A stretch of 64,000 bases of DNA, taken from contig OY762511.1 in the NCBI GenBank assembly GCA_963665925.1, positions 1,860,001-1,924,000 of the forward strand. The letters are read 5' to 3'. The stretch is from G963665925 sp963665925. Its GTDB lineage: Bacteria > Bacillota > Clostridia > Peptostreptococcales > Acidaminobacteraceae. Within the stretch, counting starts at the first letter, position 1. Each line of letters begins with the position of its first letter. Position numbers and translations under genes: made by a program. The notes under the pieces were generated by a model. That model was not told the DNA's origin. It worked only from the letters and a program-made list of their open reading frames with translations, and searched no databases. This document shows, piece by piece, positions 41,129-49,632 of the stretch.

Positions 41129-41902
41129 TCAACCTTGCCTTGAATGTATCTCTTTAAAACGCTGACCTATAATATTCATGAGTATGTTAAAACTGATGAA
41201 ATCCTGCTCCGTGCCATTGCCATCAAAACACAAATGGACATTTCCCTTCATTTGAGGCTGCGAGGTATTTGAAATCACAATCAATTGGCATGTGTCTTTC
41301 AAATTCTGCCGAATTGCGTTCTCGTAATGATTGGCGAGTGACTTAAAGTAGTCAAAGTAGAAGAGCACACTGCCATCTTCAAGGCTCTCAAGGGCTTCAA
41401 ACTGGTCGTTAGGCGATAAAAAGGCCTTGGTTTGACACATGTGCATGACCAGATCAACTTGTAATCGCCAAGCCTCCTGAGGGATTGGACACCCTAAGAA
41501 GATGACCTGTGAGGCCTGGGTAAGGCTGGTGGCCACACGGTCGATCTGTGCCTGATCAATACTCCTTTTAAGTTGATCCAGGTTGAGCGTTAAATGACCG
41601 ATATAATCCGAGAGTGTGTCTCCAGAATTTTCATCAGCAGGCATATAGGCACTTTCATAATAATAGGCCATTTTAGTGTGGTTAAAGATTTCAGGCAGTT
41701 TTGATACCGTCATGGGATAGTTCATTTTTTTGAAAAAACGCTGCAATGTGGAGGGTGAGATATTACAGAGGTCCGCAATTTCTGCTGCAGTCATCTTTTC
41801 AAGTTTATCAAAATGTGTCAGCAGACATGCTGCAACATCATGATACACCGTTTGAGTATTATAGGTATTATACATTTCAATTAGGCCAAGTAAATTTATC
41901 AT
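41129..41902 (-). CDS. MurR/RpiR-like transcriptional regulator (257 aa)
   Basis: N-terminal RpiR-type HTH (about 20-75: MTAAEIADLCNISPSTLQRFFKKM) followed by a region with the layout of a SIS sugar-phosphate-binding domain (QVIFLGCPIPQEAW, GSVLFYFDYF, LIVISNTSQPQ). The SIS part looks divergent: the usual G-x-G-x-S phosphate loop is replaced by FLGCPIPQ. It lies 88 bases downstream of the fumarate-reductase-like gene on the same strand and may regulate it. Confidence 0.8.
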   Translation of the reverse strand: MINLLGLIEMYNTYNTQTVYHDVAACLLTHFDKLEKMTAAEIADLCNISPSTLQRFFKKMNYPMTVSKLPEIFNHTKMAYYYESAYMPADENSGDTLSDYIGHLTLNLDQLKRSIDQAQIDRVATSLTQASQVIFLGCPIPQEAWRLQVDLVMHMCQTKAFLSPNDQFEALESLEDGSVLFYFDYFKSLANHYENAIRQNLKDTCQLIVISNTSQPQMKGNVHLCFDGNGTEQDFISFNILMNIIGQRFKEIHSRQG

Positions 41903-41990
41903 TTTTCCCTCACATCATTTTCGTAATTGCTTACTGTAGGATTCATCCATAGTATATCAAAATTCACTTTGGATTGTTTCAGGTACTGCC

Positions 41991-43970
41991 TTATTCCTGT
42001 GCAGTGAATTCGGCTGCGTTAATGCCTGCCAATCTGCCTGATGTGTAGGCAAATCCCAAAGTACCGCCTTCAAAATCGACATAGGACATACCATACATGC
42101 CGCCTGCATCTGCACCGGCAACGTATAACCCACTGATCGGCATCATGTTTTCATCAACAGCCTGAATTTTTTCGTTGATTTTAACACCGCCGAGTGTTGT
42201 TAAATTGCGAGTCGTATATTTCACAGCATAATAGGGACCTGACTGAAGTGGAATCAGATGTGCTGTATCGGCAAAGAAAAGTGTATCCTGTCCAGCTTCA
42301 ATTGCGCCATTATACTGGTTGACTGAAGCTGTAAAAGTATCTTTGTCAGCTCCAATCGCTTCAGCCAGTGCTTCTAGCGTTTCACCTTTGAAGACTATAT
42401 CTGTTTCAAGGGCCGCTTCAAGCAAAGGTCTATAGTCTGTCGGTGTGTTCTCTTGCTGAATCAGGAATTCTGTGTCATTGGGTTCGTTGAATTCCATGTA
42501 GAACTGGCGGTTGTCTTTCCATAGACCATAATGGTCTTCGATGGATGCATACCCCTCCTGAGCAACCTGATCCAGAACACTCTTATCCAAAATAATGTAT
42601 TCTAGCTGATGTGGCTGCATATGAATCTGAGCACCGTGGATTGCATAGTCAGAGGCTGTTGTCTCATCTGAAAAACGTTGACCGAATGCATTGACCCTTA
42701 GATGCGGATAGAAGGTAAATGCATTCAGAGCAAACCAATCCCTGCCTAAAGTTTCGATTAAGGGACCAAAGGATTCAGCAGGGAAGGTCTGCCAGAAGTA
42801 TTGGCTGGTGTGAATGCCGTACTCATCAGCGCCGGCATCCCAAGCCATGTTAATACCGTCTCCCACATTGGTTGCTATTTCACCCATTGCGTAATTGGAG
42901 CCTAGGTATTGCCTTAGCATTTTTTCATTTCCGCCATATCCACCTGTTGCCAAAATGACGGCTTTTGCATTGATTTTGAGCTGTGTGCCATCTTCTTTTC
43001 TTGCCATAACACCTACGACTGCACCCGCATCATCCTTGAGCAGATCAGTTGCAGGTGTAGAAAACATGACTGTACCCCCATTTTCTTTGTAGGACTCTAT
43101 CAGCTTCTCAATAGCTACAGCACCCCCTTCTGCATAGCCATGAAGTGTTGCGGGCATGCCTATATGCGCGTAGCTTCCGCCAGTTCCAGCGTCCACCAGA
43201 TTTAATGCACACCCGTTTGCAATGAGCCAGTTGACAGTTTCGCTAGATTCATCGATGATGGTCCTTACTAGAAGGGGATTCATGAATCCAGAAGAAGAAG
43301 CCATGTATTCGTCATATAGCCACTCCTTGCTCACAGTCTTACCTGCCTGAATCTGCAGGTCGCTTTCAGCAGCAAAAAGTCCGCCGGCAAGTGTTGCTGC
43401 ACCCATAGGTTTAGCTGTTTTCTCAAGAAGCAGTACATTTTGATTCCTCTCACTTGCAGCCAGGGCGGCAGCTGTACCGGCGCCCCCAGCACCTACGACG
43501 ACGATATCGTAAGAGCATTCTTCAATACGTGCATCTTGCCCATCACTCTTGCTGATCTTAAGTGAGTCCACATCGCCACCAGCCTGTTTTACACAGTCTT
43601 CAACCGCTGTCAGTATCGCTTCACTGGATAGGGATGCGCCGCTTACTACGTCAATGGCGAGACTTTGCTTCGCTACGATTTTATCTGGAATGGATGCGAG
43701 TGCGCCGTCTGAGATCCCTTCCGTTTCATTTTGACCATTTACGGTTACGGTCTCAATTTTATCATCTGAGAAAACAACTTCGACCTCTATTGGTCCATTT
43801 TTGCCATTTGCACTGGCTGTATAGGTTCCAGCTTGAAAAATTGGATGATTGTCCACTTGCCCCGATTGTCCCTTGTCTGATTGGAAGCTTGTACCTTGAC
43901 ATGCTGTTATGCTCATGACTAGGGTTAAGCATATGAACAGACTCAGTATTTTTTTTAAGTTTACTTTCAT
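41991..43970 (-). CDS. exported FMN-binding / FAD-binding fumarate-reductase-like lipoprotein (659 aa)
   Basis: Flavoprotein reductase on the outer face of the membrane. A lipoprotein signal ends at Cys24 (SITAC-Q). An FMN-binding domain follows (about 45-130) with the ApbE flavinylation motif D107-VV-SGAS-L-S115, where Ser115 would carry covalent FMN. From residue 155 comes the FAD-binding domain of the flavocytochrome c/fumarate/urocanate reductase family (VVVGAGGAGTAAALAA at the start, YAEGGAVAI, ATGGYGGNEKM, and GLYVAGADAGGMYGMSYVDFEGGTLGFA at the end). Such enzymes use an enoate as external electron acceptor in Gram-positive extracellular respiration. The acceptor is unknown. Electrons would have to come from a membrane donor not encoded here. 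Confidence 0.92.
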   Translation of the reverse strand: MKVNLKKILSLFICLTLVMSITACQGTSFQSDKGQSGQVDNHPIFQAGTYTASANGKNGPIEVEVVFSDDKIETVTVNGQNETEGISDGALASIPDKIVAKQSLAIDVVSGASLSSEAILTAVEDCVKQAGGDVDSLKISKSDGQDARIEECSYDIVVVGAGGAGTAAALAASERNQNVLLLEKTAKPMGAATLAGGLFAAESDLQIQAGKTVSKEWLYDEYMASSSGFMNPLLVRTIIDESSETVNWLIANGCALNLVDAGTGGSYAHIGMPATLHGYAEGGAVAIEKLIESYKENGGTVMFSTPATDLLKDDAGAVVGVMARKEDGTQLKINAKAVILATGGYGGNEKMLRQYLGSNYAMGEIATNVGDGINMAWDAGADEYGIHTSQYFWQTFPAESFGPLIETLGRDWFALNAFTFYPHLRVNAFGQRFSDETTASDYAIHGAQIHMQPHQLEYIILDKSVLDQVAQEGYASIEDHYGLWKDNRQFYMEFNEPNDTEFLIQQENTPTDYRPLLEAALETDIVFKGETLEALAEAIGADKDTFTASVNQYNGAIEAGQDTLFFADTAHLIPLQSGPYYAVKYTTRNLTTLGGVKINEKIQAVDENMMPISGLYVAGADAGGMYGMSYVDFEGGTLGFAYTSGRLAGINAAEFTAQE

Positions 43971-44136
43971 TTTTATCTACCCCTTTATATTGTAATCCAG
44001 AGTTTCTTATGTGAGCTCATCGTTAACTTTATCACAAGTGAATTTGCGCGGTTTATCTCTCTCAGACAATAGAAGTCTGTTTCAGATGTTTTTTACAATT
44101 TATAGGATAAACGCTTTGCTTTAGGCAAAAAAAGAA

Positions 44137-44178
44137 ACAGGATTCGCCATTGTCTATGTGCGAATCCTGTTCTATTTG
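44137..44178 (-). terminator. rho-independent terminator of the IclR gene
   Basis: ACAGGATTCGC (44137-44147) / GCGAATCCTGT (44160-44170). On the minus strand it is followed by TTCTTTTTTT. The rest of 43971-44136 shows no gene. Confidence 0.85.
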
Positions 44179-44190
44179 TTTTAAGCCCAC

Positions 44191-44961
44191 CTAGTAGAGG
44201 CTGTCCTTATCAAGGTAGTCAACCAGCTTTGAAATGGCCTCTGTTGAACCCTGGAGTTTTTCTTTAAGTGTCTCCATGCCCTTGAGCTCCAGTCGCGATT
44301 TCGGCCCGCTGATGCTGAGTGCGGCAACGATGCTGCCGTGGTGCCTTATGGGTGAACTGATACATGTCAGCCCATATTCATACTCCTCATTGTCAAAGGC
44401 GATGTCTGTTTCTTTGATCTTTTTACGTGCATCCAAGTAGGTATCGGCGTCAATGATGGATTCAGCCGTTCTCTTTTCAAAGGTCGTTCCGTCGAAATAG
44501 ACTCGAACCTCGTCGTCCGTTTTGGTGCTCAAGAATATTTTTCCTGAGGCAGAGCAGTTTAAGCTGCTCATGGGAATGAGGCGCGAGGCGAGGATAGAGT
44601 TCGTATTGTGGGATCTGTAGAGGGTCAGTGAGTAGCCCAGATGTTCAACAGAGAGGCTGATGCTTTCACCGATTTCCTTGGAGAAACGGTCTATGATTGG
44701 GGCTGAGAGTTCCACAAGATTCAGCTTGGCAGAGACTTTTGCACCATATTTAATAAGGATCATTCCAAGCTTGTATCTGTCAGAATCGTATTGTTTTTCG
44801 ACAATCCCCCATTTTTCAAGTGTGGTAAGAATTCTAAAAGCAGTCGCTTTTGGCAAATCGAGATCGGATGCCAGCTTGCTGACGCCTACGGCATCATCAG
44901 CCCTATACAGGTAATCTAAAATTTCGCCTGTTCGATCAACCATTGTGTTAATATTGGACAT
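44191..44961 (-). CDS. IclR family transcriptional regulator (256 aa)
   Basis: N-terminal winged helix (about 5-60: RTGEILDYLYRADDAVGVSKLASDLDLPKATAFRILTTLEKWGIV) and a C-terminal GAF-like effector domain (LSVEHLGYSLTLYRS, NCSASGKIFLS, GLTCISSPIRHHGSIVAALSISGP). The start MSNINTM at 44961 has GAGAGG 7 bases upstream; the in-frame ATG at 44991 has none. Divergent from the YjiH carrier/aminotransferase operon, whose promoter lies between two IclR-type palindromes. Confidence 0.93.
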   Translation of the reverse strand: MSNINTMVDRTGEILDYLYRADDAVGVSKLASDLDLPKATAFRILTTLEKWGIVEKQYDSDRYKLGMILIKYGAKVSAKLNLVELSAPIIDRFSKEIGESISLSVEHLGYSLTLYRSHNTNSILASRLIPMSSLNCSASGKIFLSTKTDDEVRVYFDGTTFEKRTAESIIDADTYLDARKKIKETDIAFDNEEYEYGLTCISSPIRHHGSIVAALSISGPKSRLELKGMETLKEKLQGSTEAISKLVDYLDKDSLY

Positions 44962-45056
44962 ACCGTTACCTCTCATCATTGTAATGGACATTCACATGCA
45001 GTAGTTTATAGGTTGATTATATCATATTAGATAGGCGTGAGCATTGCAAACAAATA

Positions 45057-45071
45057 TGAAACATCGTTTCA
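45057..45071. promoter_or_regulatory. IclR-type operator 1, TGAAAC-ATC-GTTTCA
   Basis: Perfect 6-bp inverted repeat with a 3-base spacer, upstream of the -35 box. The same half-sites recur at 45118. The pattern resembles the KdgR-type boxes of the IclR family. Confidence 0.82.
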
Positions 45072-45078
45072 AAAATAC

Positions 45079-45107
45079 TTGTCAAGCATTTTGGCGGGTG
45101 CTATAAT
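45079..45107 (+). promoter_or_regulatory. sigma-A promoter of the YjiH/aminotransferase operon
   Basis: TTGTCA (45079-45084), a 17-base spacer and consensus TATAAT (45102-45107), placed between the two operators. Confidence 0.82.
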
Positions 45108-45117
45108 GAAGTTGTAA

Positions 45118-45132
45118 TGAAACGGCGTTTCA
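45118..45132. promoter_or_regulatory. IclR-type operator 2, TGAAAC-GGC-GTTTCA
   Basis: Perfect palindrome just downstream of the -10 box, overlapping the expected transcript start. Its centre is 61 bp from operator 1, about six helical turns, suiting cooperative binding or looping. Confidence 0.82.
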
Positions 45133-45155
45133 AAAATTAATCAAGGGAGGATGCT

Positions 45156-46535
45156 ATGTCTTTAAATGAAGTATCAGTAAAGAGTGAATACACATTAAGT
45201 CAGAAAATGAAGTTTGCCATACCGTCGATTATTGGTTTGTTGCTGTTTGTAATTCCTTTGCCGTGGGGTGGCGGAGATTTGACCATAGGGGTTGGGTATA
45301 TGGCGTCCATGTTCAAGGGGGCTTTTGGAAGCTATCTGCCTGCAATGATGGTTTATGTGGTTATTTTAAGCGCTGTTCTTTCCAGTTTGGCACTTGCCTT
45401 TAAACCGGCATTCGTCAAGGACAACACGTTTCTTAGGAACCTTTTTCTCGTTTCGCCTGTGAATTTGGCAATACGGATTGTCTCAGCTGTATTCGGATAT
45501 GCTGTCCTGAATACGGTCCAGACAATGGGCCTCGACAAAATATCCAGTCCCTATACAGGCGGTGTTGTCGTCAATGACCTGTTTCCAGTTCTGGCAACAT
45601 GGTTCTTTTTCTCAGGGTTCTTTTTGCCGCTTCTTATGGAGTTTGGATCGATGGACTATCTGGGAACACTTATACGCAAGTTCATGAGACCCCTGTTCAA
45701 GGTGCCGGGTCGTTCTGCCATCGATGCCATAGCGTCGTGGATCGGATCAGGACCTGTGGGGGTTGTCATCACCGATAAGCAGTATCAGGAAGGCTACTAT
45801 ACACAGCAGGAGGCTGCAATCATTTCAGTCTGTTTTTCATTGGTATCATTGCCCTTTGCCGTGTTTATCGCAGAATTCCTGAATATTACCACAAGCTTTA
45901 TAGCCTTCTATGGGGCCATCAGTATCGCTTCCTTCACAGCTGCACTGATTTTACCGAGAATTTACCCTTTAAATCGAAAACCAACAGACTACATGCCGGG
46001 TGTTGAAGTCAAAATCAACGAGGATGTGCCAGCCGGAAGAACCATCCACGACTGGGCCGTTGAACGGGGTGTGCTCCGTGCCGAGCAGGCACCGAATATT
46101 CAGGGACTTGCGCTTTCAGGACTGAAGACCGTTGTTGATGTATACTTCAGCTTAATGCCGATTGTACTTCTTTTGGGAACCATTTCGCTGGTGGTCGCAG
46201 AGTACACACCGGTGTTCGGCATTATTTCGACGCCGCTTGTACCGCTGTTTGAACTCATGAAGGTACCGGATGCAGCAATAGCTGCTTCGGCGACACTTGT
46301 CGGATTTGCAGACATGTTCCTTCCTGCAATCTTCGTCAAGGGTTCCACATTTGAAATCACGCGATTTATCATTGGGGCGATGTCCTTCACACAGCTGATT
46401 TACATGACTGAAACAGGCGCCATCATTCTGCGGACGAAGATTCCTGTGAATTTTATGGACCTGTTCATCATATTCATTCAGAGAACGGTCATCACTTTGC
46501 CGATTGTGGTATTTATCGCTCATTTGATTTATTAG
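45156..46535 (+). CDS. YjiH family membrane protein with nucleoside-recognition (Gate) domain (459 aa)
   Basis: Polytopic membrane protein of about eleven helices. The start (KMKFAIPSIIGLLLFVIPLPWGG) and the Gate-type segments (SAIDAIASWIGSGPVGVVITDKQYQEGYYTQQEAA and AASATLVGFADMFLPAIFV) are characteristic of YjiH proteins. No family member has a firmly known substrate that I can name; gene context here (aminotransferase directly downstream, IclR control) suggests an amino acid or related acid. RBS GGGAGG. Confidence 0.87.
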   Translation: MSLNEVSVKSEYTLSQKMKFAIPSIIGLLLFVIPLPWGGGDLTIGVGYMASMFKGAFGSYLPAMMVYVVILSAVLSSLALAFKPAFVKDNTFLRNLFLVSPVNLAIRIVSAVFGYAVLNTVQTMGLDKISSPYTGGVVVNDLFPVLATWFFFSGFFLPLLMEFGSMDYLGTLIRKFMRPLFKVPGRSAIDAIASWIGSGPVGVVITDKQYQEGYYTQQEAAIISVCFSLVSLPFAVFIAEFLNITTSFIAFYGAISIASFTAALILPRIYPLNRKPTDYMPGVEVKINEDVPAGRTIHDWAVERGVLRAEQAPNIQGLALSGLKTVVDVYFSLMPIVLLLGTISLVVAEYTPVFGIISTPLVPLFELMKVPDAAIAASATLVGFADMFLPAIFVKGSTFEITRFIIGAMSFTQLIYMTETGAIILRTKIPVNFMDLFIIFIQRTVITLPIVVFIAHLIY

Positions 46536-46548
46536 GGGGAGATGAAGC

Positions 46549-47751
46549 ATGAAGCATAGATTTATTGCAAAGCGTTACTGGAAAGACAAATCAACACCTA
46601 TGGGCGCAGTGGACGAACTCGCAAAAGGTTATTCGGATGTAATTGACCTGAGCCTGGGCGATCCCGATCAGACAACTGATGAAGGCATTATTGAGTTCGC
46701 CTTCAATGAGGCCAGAAATGGCCATACCAAGTATACGGATTTCAGAGGTGACCCGGAACTGAGGGACGAAATCAGAACCTATTACAAGTCAGAGTTTGGT
46801 GTGCGAATACAGGACGAGGAAATCATGATATCCACCAGTGCCTGTCTGGGCATGTATCTGGCACTGGAGTCCATCTTGGACCCAGGCGATGAGGTCATCA
46901 TCCATGCCCCTTATTTTACGCCTTATTATCAGCAAATCGAGCTGGCAGGCGGTGTGCCAGTCGAGCTCAGCACTTATGAGGCGGACGGCTTCCAAATCAA
47001 TGTCAGTCTGCTTGAAAAGGCCCTGACAGAGCGTTCACGAGCTATAGTCATCAACTCGCCAAACAATCCTACAGGTGCTGTTTTCACTCAAAATACCCTG
47101 AATGAAATCGCCAGGATTGCAGTGGAACACGATCTGGTGATTATTGCAGATGAAATTTATGGTGCCTATATTTTCGGGGGCGAATTCACCTCCATGATCA
47201 CTATGGATGCGATTCGGGACCGTCTGATTGTCCTGAACAGCTTTTCCAAGGACTACACCATGACAGGATGGCGGATCGGGAACATTATCGCACCAAAAGA
47301 AATCATCAAGACCTGTCAGATTGTCAATGAAAACGTTGTGTTCACAGCGCCGTCCATCTCCCAGCGTGGTGCCCTTTATGCCCTGCGCAATCGTGAAGCC
47401 ATACAGCCGCCTGCTGTCAAGCTTTACAAGGACAGGGTTCTCTATGCTGCAAAGCGCATTGGAATGATTCCGTGGATGCACATTCTCAAGCCCCAGGGAA
47501 CCTTTTATCTCTTTATAAACATTGAGAAAACAGGTCTATCCTCAGCTGAGGTCAGCCGCCGGATCCTGGAAGAGGCTCAGGTTCTGACCATCCCTGGAAA
47601 TGCTTTTGGGGCCTGCGGAGAAGGCTATATCAGAATCGCATGCACTGTTGATCAGTCTGTTCTGAAAACGGCATTTGACCGCATTGAAAAAATTACACTG
47701 GAAGACAAGCCCTTAAGTGCCGAAGGCATTGACCGGCGAAAAATCGTATAA
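46549..47751 (+). CDS. pyridoxal-phosphate-dependent class I/II aminotransferase (400 aa)
   Basis: AspC-like transaminase, cytosolic. Landmarks: NSPNNPTGAVF, IADEIYGAYIF, the PLP lysine in NSFSKDYTMTGWRIG, and the C-terminal YIRIACTV with the substrate-carboxylate Arg. A GGGGGAGATG site precedes the ATG, 13 bases after the YjiH stop. The pair forms an IclR-controlled uptake-and-transamination unit (inference). Sequence differs strongly from the HisC-like enzyme at 4058. Confidence 0.92.
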   Translation: MKHRFIAKRYWKDKSTPMGAVDELAKGYSDVIDLSLGDPDQTTDEGIIEFAFNEARNGHTKYTDFRGDPELRDEIRTYYKSEFGVRIQDEEIMISTSACLGMYLALESILDPGDEVIIHAPYFTPYYQQIELAGGVPVELSTYEADGFQINVSLLEKALTERSRAIVINSPNNPTGAVFTQNTLNEIARIAVEHDLVIIADEIYGAYIFGGEFTSMITMDAIRDRLIVLNSFSKDYTMTGWRIGNIIAPKEIIKTCQIVNENVVFTAPSISQRGALYALRNREAIQPPAVKLYKDRVLYAAKRIGMIPWMHILKPQGTFYLFINIEKTGLSSAEVSRRILEEAQVLTIPGNAFGACGEGYIRIACTVDQSVLKTAFDRIEKITLEDKPLSAEGIDRRKIV

Positions 47752-47776
47752 AACATTTTGAGTATTTGCAAGAATT

Positions 47777-47808
47777 AAAAGCCGACTCCGCTGGAGCCGG
47801 CTTTTTTG
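47777..47808 (+). terminator. rho-independent terminator
   Basis: AAGCCG-A-CTCC / GGAG-C-CGGCTT hairpin followed by TTTTT. Closes the YjiH/aminotransferase operon. The following 180 bases contain no gene. Confidence 0.9.
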
Positions 47809-47991
47809 CGTGCGCAATATAAAGGTGTAAAGGAAAAACCATCCAAGCCTGTGAGTACAGGGTTTCTGTTATGGAATTTAGCTAGAAACAGTATTTCTAC
47901 CTAAATTGGACTGGTATTTAATTGCGCAGTAGTGTATGATTATACTTGTTTTTTTGAAGTGATGTTAAAGTGGCAATTATTGAAAGGAAGT

Positions 47992-48360
47992 ATGCGCGTG
48001 CAATATTTGAAACAGTTCACACTCATACTGACCTTCACCTTTCTGGGTGAGGCAGTATCAGATATATTCAATCTGAGTTTTCCAGGAAGCATCATTGGGA
48101 TGCTTCTGCTCTTTTCAGCCTTAAAGCTCAAATGGATACGCCTTGAAGCCATTCGAGACGCCGGGAACTACCTTTTGGGTATCTTACCGGTTCTATTTGT
48201 GCCCCTAGGGGTTGGCATCATAGCCTATGTAGATGTCATTCGGGACCAGGCACTTGTTCTGACAGGGATTCTTACTGCAACAACACTACTGGTTATGGCT
48301 GTTTCCGGATGGACCGTTCAATCCATAAAAGCACTGGAAGGGGGAAAAAGAAATGTTTAG
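47992..48360 (+). CDS. lrgA: CidA/LrgA family protein (122 aa)
   Basis: Small holin-like membrane protein with four helices (LTFTFLGEAVSDIFNLSFPGSIIGMLLLFSAL is the family core). In staphylococci LrgA/CidA modulate murein hydrolase activity and lysis; in several bacteria LrgAB works as a pyruvate or glycolate carrier. ATG 47992 follows AAAGGAAG; in-frame upstream ATGs lack a site. Overlaps lrgB by 8 bases. Confidence 0.92.
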   Translation: MRVQYLKQFTLILTFTFLGEAVSDIFNLSFPGSIIGMLLLFSALKLKWIRLEAIRDAGNYLLGILPVLFVPLGVGIIAYVDVIRDQALVLTGILTATTLLVMAVSGWTVQSIKALEGGKRNV

Positions 48361-49033
48361 CACACCATTATTTGTCGTTCTTCTTACCATAGGCATGTTT
48401 CTAGGTGCAGACCTGCTCAGCAAGAGACTGAAAATGTCCTTTCTCAATCCGCTCATGGTATCCATTGTCCTGATCATAGGCATACTCCATCTCTTGGCGA
48501 TTCCGCTTGAAATCTATCAGGCAGGCACGGACTGGATGAGCCTCTTAATCAAGCCTGCGACAGTTGCCATGGCCATTCCCCTATACAATTATCATGAAGT
48601 TCTGATGCGAAACATTAAATCAGTCGGCATGGGCATTCTTGCAGGGACGCTTGTGGCACTGGGATCTCTTGGATTCCTTGGCGTTGCATTCGACTTAACA
48701 AGAGACCTGCGGGCATCAATTATGAGCAAGTCCATAACGACCCCCATTGGCATTGAGGTGACACAGCAGATCGGCGGGATTGTCCCTATTGCAATCGCTG
48801 CAATCATTTTTACTGGGATTGTAGGTGCAGCCCTTGGACCTTCGGTGCTCAAGCTGCTGGGTATTTCAGATAAAACGGCACAGGGAATCGCGCTGGGGGC
48901 TTCCGCACATGTGATTGGAACTGCAAAGGCAATCGAGATGGATGAAGAGATTGGTGCCATGAGTGCTATCGCCATTCCTCTAACGGGTATCCTTACGGTG
49001 ATTCTGACGCCGATTGTTTTTCCACTTTTCTAA
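48353..49033 (+). CDS. lrgB: LrgB family protein (226 aa)
   Basis: Partner of LrgA, about seven helices. Typical core: SVTTPIGIE-like SITTPIGIEVTQQIGG and GASAHVIGTAKAIEMDEEIGAMS. Together they are either a lysis-control pair or a 2-oxoacid/2-hydroxyacid carrier. The abundance of 2-oxoacid enzymes in the window favours the latter slightly (inference). Confidence 0.94.
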   Translation: MFSTPLFVVLLTIGMFLGADLLSKRLKMSFLNPLMVSIVLIIGILHLLAIPLEIYQAGTDWMSLLIKPATVAMAIPLYNYHEVLMRNIKSVGMGILAGTLVALGSLGFLGVAFDLTRDLRASIMSKSITTPIGIEVTQQIGGIVPIAIAAIIFTGIVGAALGPSVLKLLGISDKTAQGIALGASAHVIGTAKAIEMDEEIGAMSAIAIPLTGILTVILTPIVFPLF

Positions 49034-49038
49034 AAAAA

Positions 49039-49069
49039 TCATAATTCCGACACAATTCATCACTAAACT
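49039..49069 (+). promoter_or_regulatory. OmpR-type direct-repeat box with adjacent -10, upstream of the SHOCT genes
   Basis: TCATAATT (49039-49046) and ACACAATT (49050-49057), an 11-bp period, then 6 bases and TAAACT (49064-49069) as -10. The same arrangement, with a perfect repeat, precedes the secreted protein gene at 51725. Confidence 0.65.
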
Positions 49070-49096
49070 GAGGTCATAGGATATGGAGGTGACGTG

Positions 49097-49279
49097 ATGA
49101 TGTTTATAGGCTGGATTGCAATAGCTGTCATTTTTTATTATCTGTTTGCGAACAAAGGTGAAGCACCGAATAGGACCTATTCGAAATCACCAAGAGAAAT
49201 ACTGGATGAAAGATTCGTAAGTGGCGAAATAGATGAACAGACCTATCAGCGTATGAGAAGTGTTCTGGAAGAAAGGTGA
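49097..49279 (+). CDS. small SHOCT-domain membrane protein (61-62 aa)
   Basis: One N-terminal membrane helix (MFIGWIAIAVIFYYLF) followed by a SHOCT-type short C-terminal domain (SPREILDERFVSGEIDEQTYQRMRSVLEER). GGAGGT lies 6-9 bases upstream. The first codon may be GTG 49094, ATG 49097 or ATG 49100. SHOCT domains are thought to aid oligomerisation. First of two such genes before an OmpR/kinase pair, under the shared direct-repeat box. Confidence 0.82.
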   Translation: MMFIGWIAIAVIFYYLFANKGEAPNRTYSKSPREILDERFVSGEIDEQTYQRMRSVLEER

Positions 49280-49284
49280 TTTAA

Positions 49285-49542
49285 ATGATGCGATTTAACG
49301 GTTTCGGACATGGTTTCGGCAACGGTTTCGGATGCCCGTTTTTCGGGATGCAGGGCTATGGATTCTGGGGTATGGGGCTGTTTTTACTGGCAGTCGCTGT
49401 ACTGGTTATTATTCTTGTGAAAAAGAACAGAAACCAATCAGGACACAAGATTGCAGCAGATGCCCTCGACATGCGGTTTGCTAAAGGTGAAATCTCGGAA
49501 GACGAATATTTGCAGAAGAAACGCATTCTGCAGGGTAAATAG
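49285..49542 (+). CDS. second SHOCT-domain membrane protein with Gly/Phe-rich N-terminus (85 aa)
   Basis: N-terminal G/F-rich segment (FNGFGHGFGNGFGCPFFGMQGYGF) with His, Met and Cys, one membrane helix (GLFLLAVAVLVIILV), then a SHOCT domain (ALDMRFAKGEISEDEYLQKKRIL). It follows the first SHOCT gene by 5 bases. The His/Met/Cys-bearing head could contact metal, but this is a guess. Confidence 0.82.
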   Translation: MMRFNGFGHGFGNGFGCPFFGMQGYGFWGMGLFLLAVAVLVIILVKKNRNQSGHKIAADALDMRFAKGEISEDEYLQKKRILQGK

Positions 49543-49551
49543 AGGTATAAT

Positions 49552-49585
49552 GAAAATAGATCGGAAACGGTCTATTTTCGTTTTT
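49552..49585 (+). terminator. rho-independent terminator
   Basis: GAAAATAGA / TCTATTTTC with an inner loop, followed by GTTTTT. It separates the SHOCT genes from the two-component genes. Confidence 0.78.
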
Positions 49586-49632
49586 AATGAAGAAATGTTT
49601 TAGAAGACACAGGGCTATAAAGGCGGTCGAAT

